A stretch of 45,271 nt of DNA from Sedimentimonas flavescens. GTDB lineage: Bacteria; Pseudomonadota; Alphaproteobacteria; Rhodobacterales; Rhodobacteraceae. Below, piece after piece: positions 1-8,907 of the stretch (position 1 is the stretch's first letter; each line of letters begins with the position of its first letter). The notes under the pieces are model-generated. The model did not search any database and was not told the origin of the DNA. It saw nothing but the letters and a program-made list of their open reading frames with translations. The translations under genes were made by a program, and so were the position numbers. The stretch lies in contig NZ_JAHVAI010000016.1 in NCBI RefSeq assembly GCF_019264375.1, positions 1 to 45,271 on the forward strand, written 5' to 3'.

Positions 1-1
1 T

Positions 2-181
2 TGCTCCCGCGGCGCAACAGCGCCAAACTCAACCGCGGACTCCGGCGTCAGCTGGATGAATGTCGGGGGTCACAGCAAGATTACCGTTGCGCCGCCTGAG
101 GGCACACCCGCGCGGTTTCCGCAGGGAACCATTCATGTGAGATCCGCGCCCCCTGCGCGTAGCAATCAACGTGACCCGTGA
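2..181 (+). CDS. Possible C-terminal end of an unrecognised protein cut by the window edge
   Basis: The frame starting at base 2 stays open from the window edge to a TGA at 179-181 and would encode about 59 residues. The stretch includes SWMNVGGHSKITVAPPEG and then a Pro/Arg-rich tail. I do not recognise it. It overlaps the start of the decayed frame at 141-570, so it may be chance or the end of a truncated upstream gene. There is no independent support such as a domain motif. Confidence 0.2.
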   Translation, partial: CSRGATAPNSTADSGVSWMNVGGHSKITVAPPEGTPARFPQGTIHVRSAPPARSNQRDP

Positions 182-570
182 CACGCTCAACAGTGTCGAT
201 GCGGACGGCGATGGGGTCTGGGGCGATATGCAGGCCCGGATCCCGTCAAATTACGAGCCGGGATCGGATCGGTAGCTGCGGCAGGTGGCCCGCGCATTGC
301 AGCTTGCAGTTCAGAACGCCGAAAGCGAGGAGATCTCGCTGCGTTTGGCGCACAATGAGGTGCCTTTTGCGGTAGGTAGACCGCCTTTTCTACACTGGTG
401 GCGAAGGCACCATAACGGACCTGAATAAACTACAGGCGTATTTCTTGCGCTCGCCCGCCCGTTCCAATGCGTACCTCATGTTCGAGAGCCACCTGGGTGG
501 ACAGATCTTCCACGGCAATAAAGTCAGCGGTCCCGAGCAGGTTTGCGAAGAAGGTGAGTTGGCTCGATAG
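141..570 (+). pseudogene. Decayed remnant of a conserved hypothetical protein
   Basis: Two adjoining frames read like one protein. From 141 the first gives LRVAINVTRDTL, then VDADGDGVWGDMQARI, an in-frame TAG at 273-275, and continues in the same frame with LRQVARALQLAVQNAESEE. Near 375 the sense moves to another frame that reads VDRLFYTGG, then LNKLQAYFLRSPARSNAYL, then FESHLGGQIFHGN, ending at TAG 568-570. The D-x-D-G-D-G-V-W followed by an RALQ-type helix resembles a secreted or exported hypothetical protein family seen in other Proteobacteria (recalled, not searched). One stop and one frameshift make it a pseudogene, with no evident start codon or signal peptide. It lies immediately upstream of the catabolic operon. 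Confidence 0.45.
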
Positions 571-770
571 CCACGCTGGCAAGATGGCGAGAACGCAGCC
601 TGCGCGCCTTCGGATCACCTTCACCGCGTGAAGAACCTCCGACCCGCACTCTGATTGCGGCGATCGGAGAGCAGGATCTCAAGGGGCCTGAACCTTTACG
701 AAAGTTCCGTCAATCCTCCACTGGCTGGAAGTCAGTCGTCTCTCATTCGCCCTTCCCTGTAGTTGCGCTA
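571..770. other. Non-coding stretch between the pseudogene and the operon promoter
   Basis: About 200 bases without a credible gene. Short open frames on both strands have no ribosome-binding site or recognisable motif. I saw no terminator hairpin, inverted terminal repeat or attachment-like repeat. Confidence 0.5.
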
Positions 771-800
771 TTGACAGCGCTTGGAACGTTCCACTATACG
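771..800 (+). promoter_or_regulatory. Sigma70-like promoter of the catabolic operon
   Basis: A perfect -35 box TTGACA lies at 771-776 and a -10-like box TATACG at 795-800, with an 18-bp spacer. Transcription would start near 807, about 22 bases before the GTG start at 829. The spacer contains the first TGGAACGTTCCA palindrome, and the second palindrome covers the predicted start point, which is classic architecture for repression by a LacI-family protein. Confidence 0.7.
782..793. promoter_or_regulatory. Operator 1: perfect palindrome TGGAACGTTCCA
   Basis: A 12-bp perfect inverted repeat with the central CG typical of LacI-family operators. It lies between the -35 and -10 boxes. An identical copy follows with a centre-to-centre distance of 21 bp, two helical turns, so two dimers would bind the same face of the DNA. 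The likely binder is the LacI-type regulator encoded at the 3' end of the same operon. Confidence 0.75.
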
Positions 801-802
801 AA

Positions 803-814
803 TGGAACGTTCCA
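803..814. promoter_or_regulatory. Operator 2: perfect palindrome TGGAACGTTCCA
   Basis: Second exact copy of the 12-bp palindrome. It covers the predicted transcription start and ends just before the GGAGGG ribosome-binding site at 817-822. I noticed no further exact copy in the window. Confidence 0.75.
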
Positions 815-828
815 ATGGAGGGCAGAAC

Positions 829-1833
829 GTGAAGTGGGCATTGCTCGGCGCCAGCACGATTGCTGGCCAATACATGGTCTCAGCAATACGTGCCCAAACA
901 GATGGCGCCGTGCGCTGGGTCGTGAGCGGCAAGGCCGAACGCGCCAGGGCCTTCGCGCAGGCGCACCGGATTGAGCTCTGGTCGACCTCCGTTGAAGAGG
1001 CGCTCGAGGATCAAGCCGTGCAGGCGGTCTACATCTCGACCACGAATGAAAAGCATTACCCGCTGGCGATGGCCGCGATTGGGGCAGGCAAGCACGTTCT
1101 TTGCGAGAAACCCCTCGCAATGGACGCCGCCGAGGCAGCCGAGATGGTTTCTGCGGCACGCAGCGCTGGCGTCACCTTGGCCGTGAACCATCACCTGCGC
1201 AGTGCGGGCAGTCACAAGGCCATTCGGGCGCTTATCACATCTGGTGCGCTCGGAAGGGTGTTGTCGCTTCGGCTGTTTCACGCCGTCCATCTTCCGGAGC
1301 ATCTTCGTGGCTGGCGTCTGGATAATCCCTCGGCCGGCGGCGGCGTTATCATGGATCTCACCGTTCATAACGCGGATACCGTGCGCTTCCTTCTCCGGGA
1401 AGACCCGGCATCTGTGATTGCGGAAACGGCGACATCCGGCATGGGAGCGGGAGTCGAAGACTCCGCCATGTCGGTTTGGACGATGCCATCCGGCGCCATG
1501 GTCTTCAGCCATGAAAGCTTCACCCATCCGTTCACCGAGTCGGGCATCGAAGTTCACGGCACCCAAGCGTCGGTCTTTGCGCGCGGGGTGATGGCTCAGG
1601 AACCGCTCGGACGGATCGAGTTGGTGTCCAAACAGGGTCGGGGCGAGATCTCGTTCGATGCGGCCGAGATTTACGGGTCCGTCATTGAGGATTTTCAAAG
1701 CGCAGTTGCCCGCCGCGCGTCACCCGCCGCGACCGGAACAGACGGGGCGAAATCGCTGATGGTCGCCCGTGCGGTGCATGACGCCGCCCGGACAGGCGCG
1801 CGCCAAACAATCAATTATGGAGAGATCGAATGA
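829..1833 (+). CDS. Gfo/Idh/MocA family NAD(P)-dependent oxidoreductase
   Basis: Predicted 334-aa cytoplasmic dehydrogenase of the glucose-fructose/inositol dehydrogenase family, which oxidises hydroxyl groups of sugars, cyclitols or related compounds with NAD(P). The N-terminus has a Rossmann fold beginning WALLGASTIAG. The family EKP motif is at residues 93-95 (CEKPLAMDAAEA) with the usual catalytic Lys94, and the substrate-domain D-x3-H-x2-D signature appears as MDLTVHNADTV. GTG at 829 is preferred because GGAGGG sits 6 bases upstream. A longer frame from 781 would run through the promoter and operators and is rejected. It is the first gene of the operon and its stop overlaps the next start by 4 bases. 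The exact substrate cannot be read from sequence. Confidence 0.88.
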   Translation: MKWALLGASTIAGQYMVSAIRAQTDGAVRWVVSGKAERARAFAQAHRIELWSTSVEEALEDQAVQAVYISTTNEKHYPLAMAAIGAGKHVLCEKPLAMDAAEAAEMVSAARSAGVTLAVNHHLRSAGSHKAIRALITSGALGRVLSLRLFHAVHLPEHLRGWRLDNPSAGGGVIMDLTVHNADTVRFLLREDPASVIAETATSGMGAGVEDSAMSVWTMPSGAMVFSHESFTHPFTESGIEVHGTQASVFARGVMAQEPLGRIELVSKQGRGEISFDAAEIYGSVIEDFQSAVARRASPAATGTDGAKSLMVARAVHDAARTGARQTINYGEIE

Positions 1834-3401
1834 GCAAGATCGTCAGCGCGGCGCAAGCGGCCGCTCGCATTGCCGATGGGGCCGTGGTGACGGTGTCTTC
1901 CTCGTCAGCGCTGGGTTGCCCCGACCTAGTCCTCAAAGCAATTGGCGCGCGCTTCGATGCCGAAGGCCATCCGCGGGAGCTGACCTCGATTCATCCTATC
2001 GCCGCGGGTGATATGTATGGCGTCAAAGGTGTCGACCATATCGCCAAGGATGGCTTGTTGTGCCGGATCCTCGGCGGGTCGTACCCATCTGGCCCGTCGT
2101 CCAAACCGATGCCGGAGATCTGGAAGATGATCGTCGAAAACCGGGTCGCCGCCTATAACGTCCCCTCGGGTATCCTCTTTGACATGGCGCGAGAAACGGC
2201 GGCAAATCGTCCCGGCGTGCTCACCAAAGTAGGTATTAACACTTTCGTGGACCCGATCCGCGAGGGCTGCGCGATGAATGACATGGGTGCAGCCGCTCCG
2301 ATCGTGAGACGCGTTGAGTTCGACGGCGACACATGGCTGCATTTCCCCAATATCGTGCCCGATGTCGCGATCCTGCGCGCGACCACGGCGGACGAACACG
2401 GCAATCTCACCTATGAGCACGAAGGGGCCTATCTTGGCGGTCTTGAGCAGGCGATCTGTGTCCGGAACCATGGCGGCCTCGTGATCGCTCAGGTCAGCCG
2501 CGTGACCAAGCGCGGTTCCTTGCGGCCCCATGACGTGCGCGTTCCCGGTCACCTTGTCGATCTGGTCGTGATCGATCCGGACCAGAAACAGACATGCGAA
2601 ACTCCTTACGATCCAGCAATCTCCGGCCAGATCATGCGGCCATGGGACAGCTTTTCACTGGCGGAGCGGGGCGTCGAAAAGATCATCGCGCGCCGCGCGG
2701 CGATGGAGCTTCGCCCCGGAATGACCGCCAACCTGGGTTTCGGTATCAGCGCAATGGTGCCGCGCATCTTGCTTGAGGAAGGCCATCCGGAAGCGGTTAC
2801 CTGGGCGGTCGAACAGGGCGCGGTCGGGGGTATTCCGTTGACGGGTTTCGCATTCGGTTGCTCATCGAACGCTGACGCCTTCGTGCCCTCGCCGCAGCAG
2901 TTCATCTACTTCCAGGGCGGCGGTTTTGACGTGTCGTTCCTGTCCTTCCTCGAAGTGGATGTCGAGGGCAACGTGAACGTTTCCAAGCTCGGGAAGAAGC
3001 CCTACCTCACGGCGGGATGCGGCGGCTTTGTCGACATCACCTCGGGCGCAAAGAAGATCGTCTTTTCGGGCTGGTTCGAGGCGGGTGCCCGGATCGAACT
3101 GACCTCCGAGGGGATCAAGGTTGAAGCTCCGGGCAAGTTTGCCAAGATGGTCGAAGCAGTCGAGCACGTCACCTTTTCCGGACAACGCGCCCGCGAGCTG
3201 GGGCAAGAGGTTCTCTATGTCACGGAGAGATGTGTCATGCGCCTCGCCGAAACGGGCCTCGTAGCAACCGAGATCATGCCCGGCATCGATCCTGAGCGCG
3301 ATATCGTGCAAGCTTCGGGGGGCCGCGTCTCAATCGCTCCGGATGCGATCACGCTGCCGATCTCGCTGCTGGCAGACGGGCCGATGGGGTGGGGCAAGTG
3401 A
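1830..3401 (+). CDS. Fused acyl-CoA:acetate/3-oxoacid CoA-transferase family protein
   Basis: 523 aa, the length of single-chain family I CoA-transferases such as YdiF and propionate CoA-transferase, in which the alpha and beta halves are fused. The alpha half (about 1-280) contains GGSYPSGPSSKP and DEHGNLTYE. The beta half starts near 290 with RRAAMELRPGMTANLGFG. Glu328 in WAVEQGAVGG matches the catalytic glutamate that forms the CoA-thioester intermediate. It would move CoA from acetyl-CoA or succinyl-CoA onto a carboxylic acid. It is translationally coupled to the dehydrogenase (ATGA overlap) and precedes a hydratase, so the likely acceptor is an acid made by the dehydrogenases of this operon. 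The substrate is inference. Confidence 0.88.
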   Translation: MSKIVSAAQAAARIADGAVVTVSSSSALGCPDLVLKAIGARFDAEGHPRELTSIHPIAAGDMYGVKGVDHIAKDGLLCRILGGSYPSGPSSKPMPEIWKMIVENRVAAYNVPSGILFDMARETAANRPGVLTKVGINTFVDPIREGCAMNDMGAAAPIVRRVEFDGDTWLHFPNIVPDVAILRATTADEHGNLTYEHEGAYLGGLEQAICVRNHGGLVIAQVSRVTKRGSLRPHDVRVPGHLVDLVVIDPDQKQTCETPYDPAISGQIMRPWDSFSLAERGVEKIIARRAAMELRPGMTANLGFGISAMVPRILLEEGHPEAVTWAVEQGAVGGIPLTGFAFGCSSNADAFVPSPQQFIYFQGGGFDVSFLSFLEVDVEGNVNVSKLGKKPYLTAGCGGFVDITSGAKKIVFSGWFEAGARIELTSEGIKVEAPGKFAKMVEAVEHVTFSGQRARELGQEVLYVTERCVMRLAETGLVATEIMPGIDPERDIVQASGGRVSIAPDAITLPISLLADGPMGWGK

Positions 3402-4165
3402 GCGCGGTCCATTTTCACCGCCACGGCAAAGTGGCCGAGTTGCGGCTTGATAACCCCGCCAAGATGAATGCTTTCACGGTCGAGATGCTGGTGCAACTTG
3501 CACAACATCTCGAAGCAATCGAGCGGGACGCATCCATCTTGGCGGTGCTTGTCACCGCCGAGGGTGAGAAAGTGTTCTGCACGGGGGCCGATATCAATGC
3601 TTGGGGGGATCTGTCCCCTGCCGCGTTTGCGCGCCACTGGGTGCGCGACGGCCATCGGATATTTGATCGACTGGCCCGCCTGTCCAAACCGACTATCGCG
3701 GTGCTTAACGGGCATGCCTTTGGCGGCGGTCTTGAACTCGCAGCGGCTTGCGACATTCGCGTCATGGCGCCCAAGGCAACCTTGGCTTTGCCCGAGGCAG
3801 GTGTCGGTATCGTTCCGGGCTGGTCGGGCACGCAACGCCTGATGCGTCTCCTGCCCGAACCGATGGTCAAGGAAATGGCTCTGTTCGGAAACCGGATCAA
3901 AGCGGATCGTGCATTGTGCTGCGGATTTGTTGCATCGGTGGACGATGATCCCCGAGCCGCCGCCGATGCCTTGCTCGAACGCGCGATCACCTTGTCGCCG
4001 CGTGCGGTCGAGATCTCCAAGTCCATGATCCACGCCGCTCAAGGCGAGGATCGGGGCGCGATGGTCGAAGCACTCGGCAGCGCCGCGATGGCGGCAACCT
4101 CGGATCGCGAAGAGGGCGTCACCGCCTTTCGCGAAAAACGTAAGCCAGATTTCTCAGGAAGATAA
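3398..4165 (+). CDS. Enoyl-CoA hydratase/isomerase family protein
   Basis: About 255 aa, a crotonase-fold enzyme that hydrates, isomerises or otherwise transforms a CoA thioester. The oxyanion-hole segments are FCTGADINAW and GHAFGGGLELAAACDI. Both catalytic glutamates of classical hydratases are present, Glu113 in GGGLELA and Glu133 in LPEAGVG, with the canonical spacing of 20. GTG at 3398 overlaps the upstream stop (GTGA) and follows a G-rich Shine-Dalgarno-like stretch; GTG at 3389 is an alternative adding three residues. Intact catalytic residues suggest a true hydratase acting on the product of the neighbouring CoA-transferase. The real CoA ester is unknown. Confidence 0.88.
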   Translation: MSAVHFHRHGKVAELRLDNPAKMNAFTVEMLVQLAQHLEAIERDASILAVLVTAEGEKVFCTGADINAWGDLSPAAFARHWVRDGHRIFDRLARLSKPTIAVLNGHAFGGGLELAAACDIRVMAPKATLALPEAGVGIVPGWSGTQRLMRLLPEPMVKEMALFGNRIKADRALCCGFVASVDDDPRAAADALLERAITLSPRAVEISKSMIHAAQGEDRGAMVEALGSAAMAATSDREEGVTAFREKRKPDFSGR

Positions 4166-4168
4166 CTC

Positions 4169-5695
4169 ATGTCCGACCTAAACATCCTCTCGGAACAAAC
4201 CGTCGACATGCCCGACGCGCCCTATCAGGCGCGGCATTTTATCGACGGAGAATTCGCGCAGAGCGCGGATGGGCAAAAATCGGACCGGGTTTCACCTTCG
4301 CATGGTGTGGTCGTGAGTCAGGCCGCGCTGGGGTCGAATGTCGAAACGGAAGCGGCGATCCGCTCTGCGCGCGCCGCGTTTGACGACGGTCGCTGGAGCC
4401 GCCTGCCCGCCAAGGATCGCGCAGCCATTCTGAACAGGATCGCTGACCTGATCGAGGCAAATGTCGAACGCCTCGCGGTGATCGAGACCCTTGAAAGCGG
4501 TAAACCCATCAGCCAGGCAAGGGGCGAGTGCGGCGGCGCGGCGGATCTTTGGCGATATGCGGCTTCGCTCGCGCGGACGGTGCATGGTGACAGCCACAAT
4601 GCCCTTGGCGATGACATGATGGGCGTCGTGTTGAAAGAGCCGATCGGCGTTGTCTCGATCATCACGCCCTGGAACTTCCCGTTCTGGATCCTCAGTCAGA
4701 AGCTTCCGTTCGCTCTTGCTGCCGGGTGTACCTGCGTGGTGAAGCCCTCCGAAGTCACGCCCTCGACAACAGCGATGCTGGGAGAGTTCCTGCAAGAAGC
4801 CGGTCTGCCCGCGGGCGTCTGCAACATTGTTCTGGGCTATGGCAATCCCGTCGGGAGTTTGATGACCACGCATGAGGATGTGGATATGGTCACGTTCACG
4901 GGCTCGACCGCCGTCGGCAAGCTGATCACGAAGTCCGCGGGCGAAACCCTGAAGAAGGTCGCTCTGGAACTGGGCGGCAAGAACCCACAGGTGATCTTCC
5001 CCGATGCGGACCTTGAGCAGGCGGCGGATGCGGTCACTTTCGGGATCTATTTCAACGTTGGCCAATGCTGCAACTCGTCCAGCCGCGTGATCGTGCATGA
5101 GGATGTGGCAGATGCCTTCGTGGCGCGCGTCGTCGCGCTGTCGCGCAAGGTTGTTTTTGGCAACCCGATGAACTCCGACACGCAGGTGGGCGCGATCGTG
5201 ACCACGGATCACCAGGCCAAGATTGATGGATACGTGCGCCAGGCCGTCGCGGCAGGAGCCGAGGTTTGTCTTGGCGGGCATATCATGTCGGTCCCCGGGC
5301 TTGGCACGCAGTTCTACGAACCCACGGTCGTGCGAGGCGTAACGCCCGATATGGCGATTGTGCGCGAAGAGGTTTTCGGGCCGGTTCTGACCGTCTTGAC
5401 GTTCAAGACCCTCGACGAGGCGATCGCGCTGGCAAACGACTCGACCTACGGCCTCTCGGCAGGGGTCTGGAGCGAGAATATCCATACCTGTCTCGAGTTC
5501 TGCCGGCGCGTCCAGGCAGGGACGGTCTGGACCAATACCTGGATGGATGGGTTCCCCGAGCTGACATTCGGCGGAATGAAGCAATCCGGTCAGGGCCGCG
5601 AGATCGGTAAATACGGTTTTGAGGAATTCCTTGAGGTGAAGTCCCTCGTGATGCGCATTGGCCGCAAGCGGGCACCTTGGGTGAGAACGGCATAA
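4169..5695 (+). CDS. NAD(P)-dependent aldehyde dehydrogenase
   Basis: 508-aa member of the ALDH superfamily, oxidising an aldehyde to a carboxylic acid. Visible motifs are the cofactor segment [18 protein letters not shown], the general base Glu267 in LELGGKNP and the catalytic Cys301 in GQCCNSSSR; the spacing equals that of Glu268/Cys302 in human ALDH2. The N-terminus is slightly longer than usual. ATG 4169 lies 3 bases after the hydratase stop, with AGGAAG upstream. In the operon it would follow a GMC alcohol oxidoreductase, turning the aldehyde into the acid used by the CoA-transferase. Betaine-aldehyde or vanillin-type dehydrogenases are close alternatives; specificity is not readable. 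Confidence 0.9.
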   Translation: MSDLNILSEQTVDMPDAPYQARHFIDGEFAQSADGQKSDRVSPSHGVVVSQAALGSNVETEAAIRSARAAFDDGRWSRLPAKDRAAILNRIADLIEANVERLAVIETLESGKPISQARGECGGAADLWRYAASLARTVHGDSHNALGDDMMGVVLKEPIGVVSIITPWNFPFWILSQKLPFALAAGCTCVVKPSEVTPSTTAMLGEFLQEAGLPAGVCNIVLGYGNPVGSLMTTHEDVDMVTFTGSTAVGKLITKSAGETLKKVALELGGKNPQVIFPDADLEQAADAVTFGIYFNVGQCCNSSSRVIVHEDVADAFVARVVALSRKVVFGNPMNSDTQVGAIVTTDHQAKIDGYVRQAVAAGAEVCLGGHIMSVPGLGTQFYEPTVVRGVTPDMAIVREEVFGPVLTVLTFKTLDEAIALANDSTYGLSAGVWSENIHTCLEFCRRVQAGTVWTNTWMDGFPELTFGGMKQSGQGREIGKYGFEEFLEVKSLVMRIGRKRAPWVRTA

Positions 5696-5748
5696 GCCCG
5701 CGAACCGGGATGCCGAAGAAACCAACGCGACATCAGGAGGAGACATCA

Positions 5749-7002
5749 ATGCGTGGTTATTTTGGAACGAAGACAGCTCTTGTCATGACTCTCATGGCGA
5801 CGACCGGCATGGCACATGCCGAGGACGTCGAAGTGCTGCACTGGTGGACGTCCGGCGGCGAAGCCTCGGCTCTCAACGTGCTGAAAGACGGTCTCGCTGC
5901 CGATGGTATCGGTTGGATCGACATGCCAGTCGCCGGTGGGGGCGGTGAATCGGCCATGACGACGCTGCGCGCACGTGTGACCTCTGGTGACGCGCCGACG
6001 GCAGTTCAGATGCTGGGCTACGACATTCAGGACTGGGCTGAAGAAGGCAAGCTTGCCAACCTCGACGCGGTTGCCGCTGAAGAAGGCTGGGATGCCGTTG
6101 TCCCGGCCGCTCTTCAGGCGTTCTCGAAATACGACGGCCATTGGGTCGCAGCCCCCGTCAATGTCCACTCGACGAACTGGGTCTGGGCGAACAAGGCCGT
6201 CCTTGATGAGCTCGGCATCGCGCAGCCGGCAACCTGGGAGGAATTCGTCGCGGCGATGCAGGCGGTCAAAGACAGCGGCCGCATCGCATTGGCTCATGGC
6301 GGGCAGGCCTGGCAGGATGCAACGATGTTCGATGGCATCGTTCTGTCGGTCGGTGGCGTGGACTTCTACAAGAAGGCTTTCATCGAACTTGACTCGGAAG
6401 CGCTGGGTTCCGAGCAGACGGTCGAAGCCTTCAACCGGATGGCGACCCTCCGCAGCTTTGCGGACGACAACTTCTCTGGCCGCGACTGGAACCTGGCATC
6501 GGCGATGGTCATCAATGGCGATGCCGCTTTCCAGATCATGGGCGATTGGGCGAAGGGTGAATTCCTGAACGCAGGCAAGGTGCCCGGCACCGATTTCCTG
6601 TGCTTCCGTCTTCCGGGCACCCAGGGCGATGTGAGCTTCAACTCCGACCAGTTCGCCATGTTTGCGCAGACCGATACCGCCGCGCAGGCCGCGCAAGCCG
6701 AGATGGCGCGCGCGATCATGTCGCCGGGCTTCCAGTCGGCGTTCAACGTGGTCAAAGGCTCGGTTCCCGCGCGCACCGATGTCCCGAACGACGCGTTTGA
6801 CGCCTGTGGAAAGCAAGGCATGGTGGAGCTTGCGGAAGCTTCGGCAAATGGGACGCTGGTTGGCTCCATCGCCCATGGCCATGCCAATCGCGCAGCGGTC
6901 AAGAATGCGATCTATGACGTCGTGACCGCCCATTTCAACGGCGAGTACGACGCCGCGACCGCCACCAAAGAACTGGTGAACGCGGTCGAAGCCGCTCAGT
7001 AA
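5749..7002 (+). CDS. Sugar-type ABC transporter substrate-binding protein (CUT1 family)
   Basis: 417 aa. A Sec signal peptide [18 protein letters not shown] ends in AHA at about residue 23, giving a periplasmic mature protein starting [14 protein letters not shown]. That opening is typical of extracellular solute-binding proteins family 1 of the glucose/mannose (GtsA-like) type. ATG 5749 has a strong AGGAGGAG ribosome-binding site; a longer frame from 5677 is not needed. It delivers substrate to the two permeases and ATPase encoded next. A strong hairpin (7015-7041) follows, which usually raises expression of the binding protein over the permeases. The ligand is unknown; the family binds mono- and oligosaccharides or polyols. 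Confidence 0.92.
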   Translation: MRGYFGTKTALVMTLMATTGMAHAEDVEVLHWWTSGGEASALNVLKDGLAADGIGWIDMPVAGGGGESAMTTLRARVTSGDAPTAVQMLGYDIQDWAEEGKLANLDAVAAEEGWDAVVPAALQAFSKYDGHWVAAPVNVHSTNWVWANKAVLDELGIAQPATWEEFVAAMQAVKDSGRIALAHGGQAWQDATMFDGIVLSVGGVDFYKKAFIELDSEALGSEQTVEAFNRMATLRSFADDNFSGRDWNLASAMVINGDAAFQIMGDWAKGEFLNAGKVPGTDFLCFRLPGTQGDVSFNSDQFAMFAQTDTAAQAAQAEMARAIMSPGFQSAFNVVKGSVPARTDVPNDAFDACGKQGMVELAEASANGTLVGSIAHGHANRAAVKNAIYDVVTAHFNGEYDAATATKELVNAVEAAQ

Positions 7003-7014
7003 TATGAGTTGCCT

Positions 7015-7041
7015 GCGAAGGCGGCCACCCGCCGCCTTCGC
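7015..7041 (+). terminator. Intercistronic stem-loop after the binding-protein gene
   Basis: Perfect 11-bp stem GCGAAGGCGGC (7015-7025) with GCCGCCTTCGC (7031-7041) and a 5-base CACCC loop. No T-tract follows, so it is more likely an mRNA-stabilising or attenuating hairpin between the binding-protein and permease genes than a full terminator. This is a known arrangement in sugar ABC operons such as malE-malF. Confidence 0.65.
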
Positions 7042-7128
7042 GATCATCGGAATGGTTCAGTGAGTGTTCGGGCCATTGCCGCGAGATAGCAATCAAGATG
7101 GCCGCAACCTCGCGGCGTAGGAGGAACC

Positions 7129-8025
7129 ATGGCGCAACGTGCCCCGGAGGCGGATTTTCGCACTCGCCTGCAAGAATGGATTCCAAAGCTGGTCCTGTCG
7201 CCCTCGCTGGCCGCGATGTTGGTCTTTGTCTATGGTTTCATTGCCCTTACGATTTATCTCAGCGTTTCCGACTCCAAGATGCTGCCCAGCTACGACCTGG
7301 TCGGCTTTGAGAACTACGCAAAACTGTGGAACCTGTCTGCCTGGTGGACAGCGGTCGTCAACCTTCTCATCTTCTCTTCGCTCTACATCGGCATTTGCAC
7401 GGCCATCGGCCTGACGCTTGCGATCTTGCTTGATCAGAAGATCCGCGGCGAAGGCATACTTCGTCCAATCTACCTCTATCCGATGGCGCTGAGCTTTATC
7501 GTGACCGGCACGGCGTGGAAGTGGATCATGGATCCCGGCATCGGAATCGAGAACACGATGCACCTTTGGGGTTGGGCGAGCTTCGAGTTCAACTGGATCA
7601 AGGACCGGGACATGGCGATCTACACCGTCGTTATCGCCGCGGTCTGGCAGACGTCCGGCTTTGTCATGGCGATGTTCCTTGCGGGCTTGCGCGGCATTGA
7701 CAACGAGATCCTCAAAGCGGCCCAGATCGATGGCGCTTCGAACTGGAGCCTCTATCGCCGGATCGTCATCCCTCTGCTCCGTCCGGCCTTTCTCTCGGCC
7801 TTCGTCATTCTCGCCCACCTTGCGGTGAAGTCCTATGACCTGATCATCGCGCTCACCGGAGGCGGACCGGGGCGCGCGACAGAGCTGCCGGCGACTTTCA
7901 TGTATTCCTACACGTTTACGCGCAACTCGATGGGAATTGGCGCCGCTTCGGCCGTGATCATGCTGATGACCATTGCCGCAATCATGACCCCGTATCTCTA
8001 CGCTGAGCTGAAGGAGAAGAAGTGA
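7129..8025 (+). CDS. Sugar ABC transporter permease, first subunit (MalF/GtsB-like)
   Basis: 298-aa inner-membrane protein with about six hydrophobic segments. The first is near residues 25-50 (LVLSPSLAAMLVFVYGF). The cytoplasmic EAA loop that docks the ATPase is visible as EILKAAQIDGASNWSLYRR near residues 199-217, followed by IPLLRP. Length and motif fit the MalF/UgpA/GtsB side of CUT1 importers without the long MalF periplasmic loop. ATG 7129 has AGGAGG at 7119-7124. It ends in a TGATG junction with the second permease. Confidence 0.92.
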   Translation: MAQRAPEADFRTRLQEWIPKLVLSPSLAAMLVFVYGFIALTIYLSVSDSKMLPSYDLVGFENYAKLWNLSAWWTAVVNLLIFSSLYIGICTAIGLTLAILLDQKIRGEGILRPIYLYPMALSFIVTGTAWKWIMDPGIGIENTMHLWGWASFEFNWIKDRDMAIYTVVIAAVWQTSGFVMAMFLAGLRGIDNEILKAAQIDGASNWSLYRRIVIPLLRPAFLSAFVILAHLAVKSYDLIIALTGGGPGRATELPATFMYSYTFTRNSMGIGAASAVIMLMTIAAIMTPYLYAELKEKK

Positions 8026-8903
8026 TGGCCGTAGCTGAACAAGATACCGCCGTCAGGACCGGAGGGATCACCCGCGCCTTCATCTACGGTATCCTGCTTC
8101 TCTTCATGTTCTTCTACCTGATGCCGTTGTTCGTCATGATCGCCAACTCGCTGAAGCCACTGGCCGAGATCACTGGCGGGAACATGATGGCCCTTCCGGA
8201 TACATGGACCGCCGAACCCTGGAGGCAGGCATGGTCTTCGGCGCAGATCGGCGTGGAGCCGACAGGGTTGAAGCCCTACTTCATCAACTCGATCCTGATG
8301 GTGGTGCCATCGGTCGCGATCTCGACGGTTCTTGGCGCACTCAACGGCTACGTGCTGACAAAGTGGAGCTTTCGCGGCGACAAGATCATCTTCGGTCTGC
8401 TGCTGTTTTCGTGCTTCATCCCGTTTCAAATCGTGCTGATCCCGATGGCCACGGTGCTCGGGAAACTGGGTCTGGCGGGCTCCATTCCCGGCCTGATCCT
8501 GGTCCATGTCGTTTACGGCATCGGTTTCTCGACGCTCTACTACCGCAATTACTACGCCGCCTTTCCGACGGAACTGGTGCGGGCCGCCATGATTGACGGT
8601 GCGGGGTTCTTCCGGATTTTCTGGCGGATCATGCTTCCGGTTTCGGGCCCGATCACCGTGGTCTGCGTCATCTGGCAATTCACCAATATCTGGAACGACT
8701 TCCTGTTCGGTGCATCGTTTGGCGGGCAGACACAGCCGATGACCGTTGCGCTCAACAACCTCGTCCAGTCCTCGACGGGCGTCAAAGAATACAACGTTCA
8801 CTTTGCAGGGGCGATCCTCGCCGCGCTGCCAACCCTCCTCGTCTATATCGTCGCAGGTCGCTACTTCGTGCGCGGTCTGATGGCAGGCTCTGTGAAAGGA
8901 TAA
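8025..8903 (+). CDS. Sugar ABC transporter permease, second subunit (MalG/GtsC-like)
   Basis: 292-aa inner-membrane protein with about six transmembrane segments, the first at roughly residues 16-40 (FIYGILLLFMFFYLMPLFV). The EAA loop is ELVRAAMIDGAGFFRIFWRI, then MLPVSGP. ATG 8025 shares one base with the preceding stop (TGATG) and has GGAG 8 bases upstream; a GTG one codon earlier is less likely. It pairs with the preceding permease and the following ATPase. Confidence 0.92.
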   Translation: MAVAEQDTAVRTGGITRAFIYGILLLFMFFYLMPLFVMIANSLKPLAEITGGNMMALPDTWTAEPWRQAWSSAQIGVEPTGLKPYFINSILMVVPSVAISTVLGALNGYVLTKWSFRGDKIIFGLLLFSCFIPFQIVLIPMATVLGKLGLAGSIPGLILVHVVYGIGFSTLYYRNYYAAFPTELVRAAMIDGAGFFRIFWRIMLPVSGPITVVCVIWQFTNIWNDFLFGASFGGQTQPMTVALNNLVQSSTGVKEYNVHFAGAILAALPTLLVYIVAGRYFVRGLMAGSVKG

Positions 8904-8907
8904 AGCC

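Noticed and set aside
4292-5749. 485-aa minus-strand frame opposite the aldehyde dehydrogenase
   Set aside because: The plus strand has the intact ALDH catalytic motifs; the minus frame is an Arg/His/Asp-rich shadow.
5746-7047. 433-aa minus-strand frame opposite the substrate-binding protein
   Set aside because: It crosses the intercistronic hairpin and has no motif, while the plus strand encodes a clear signal peptide and binding-protein start.
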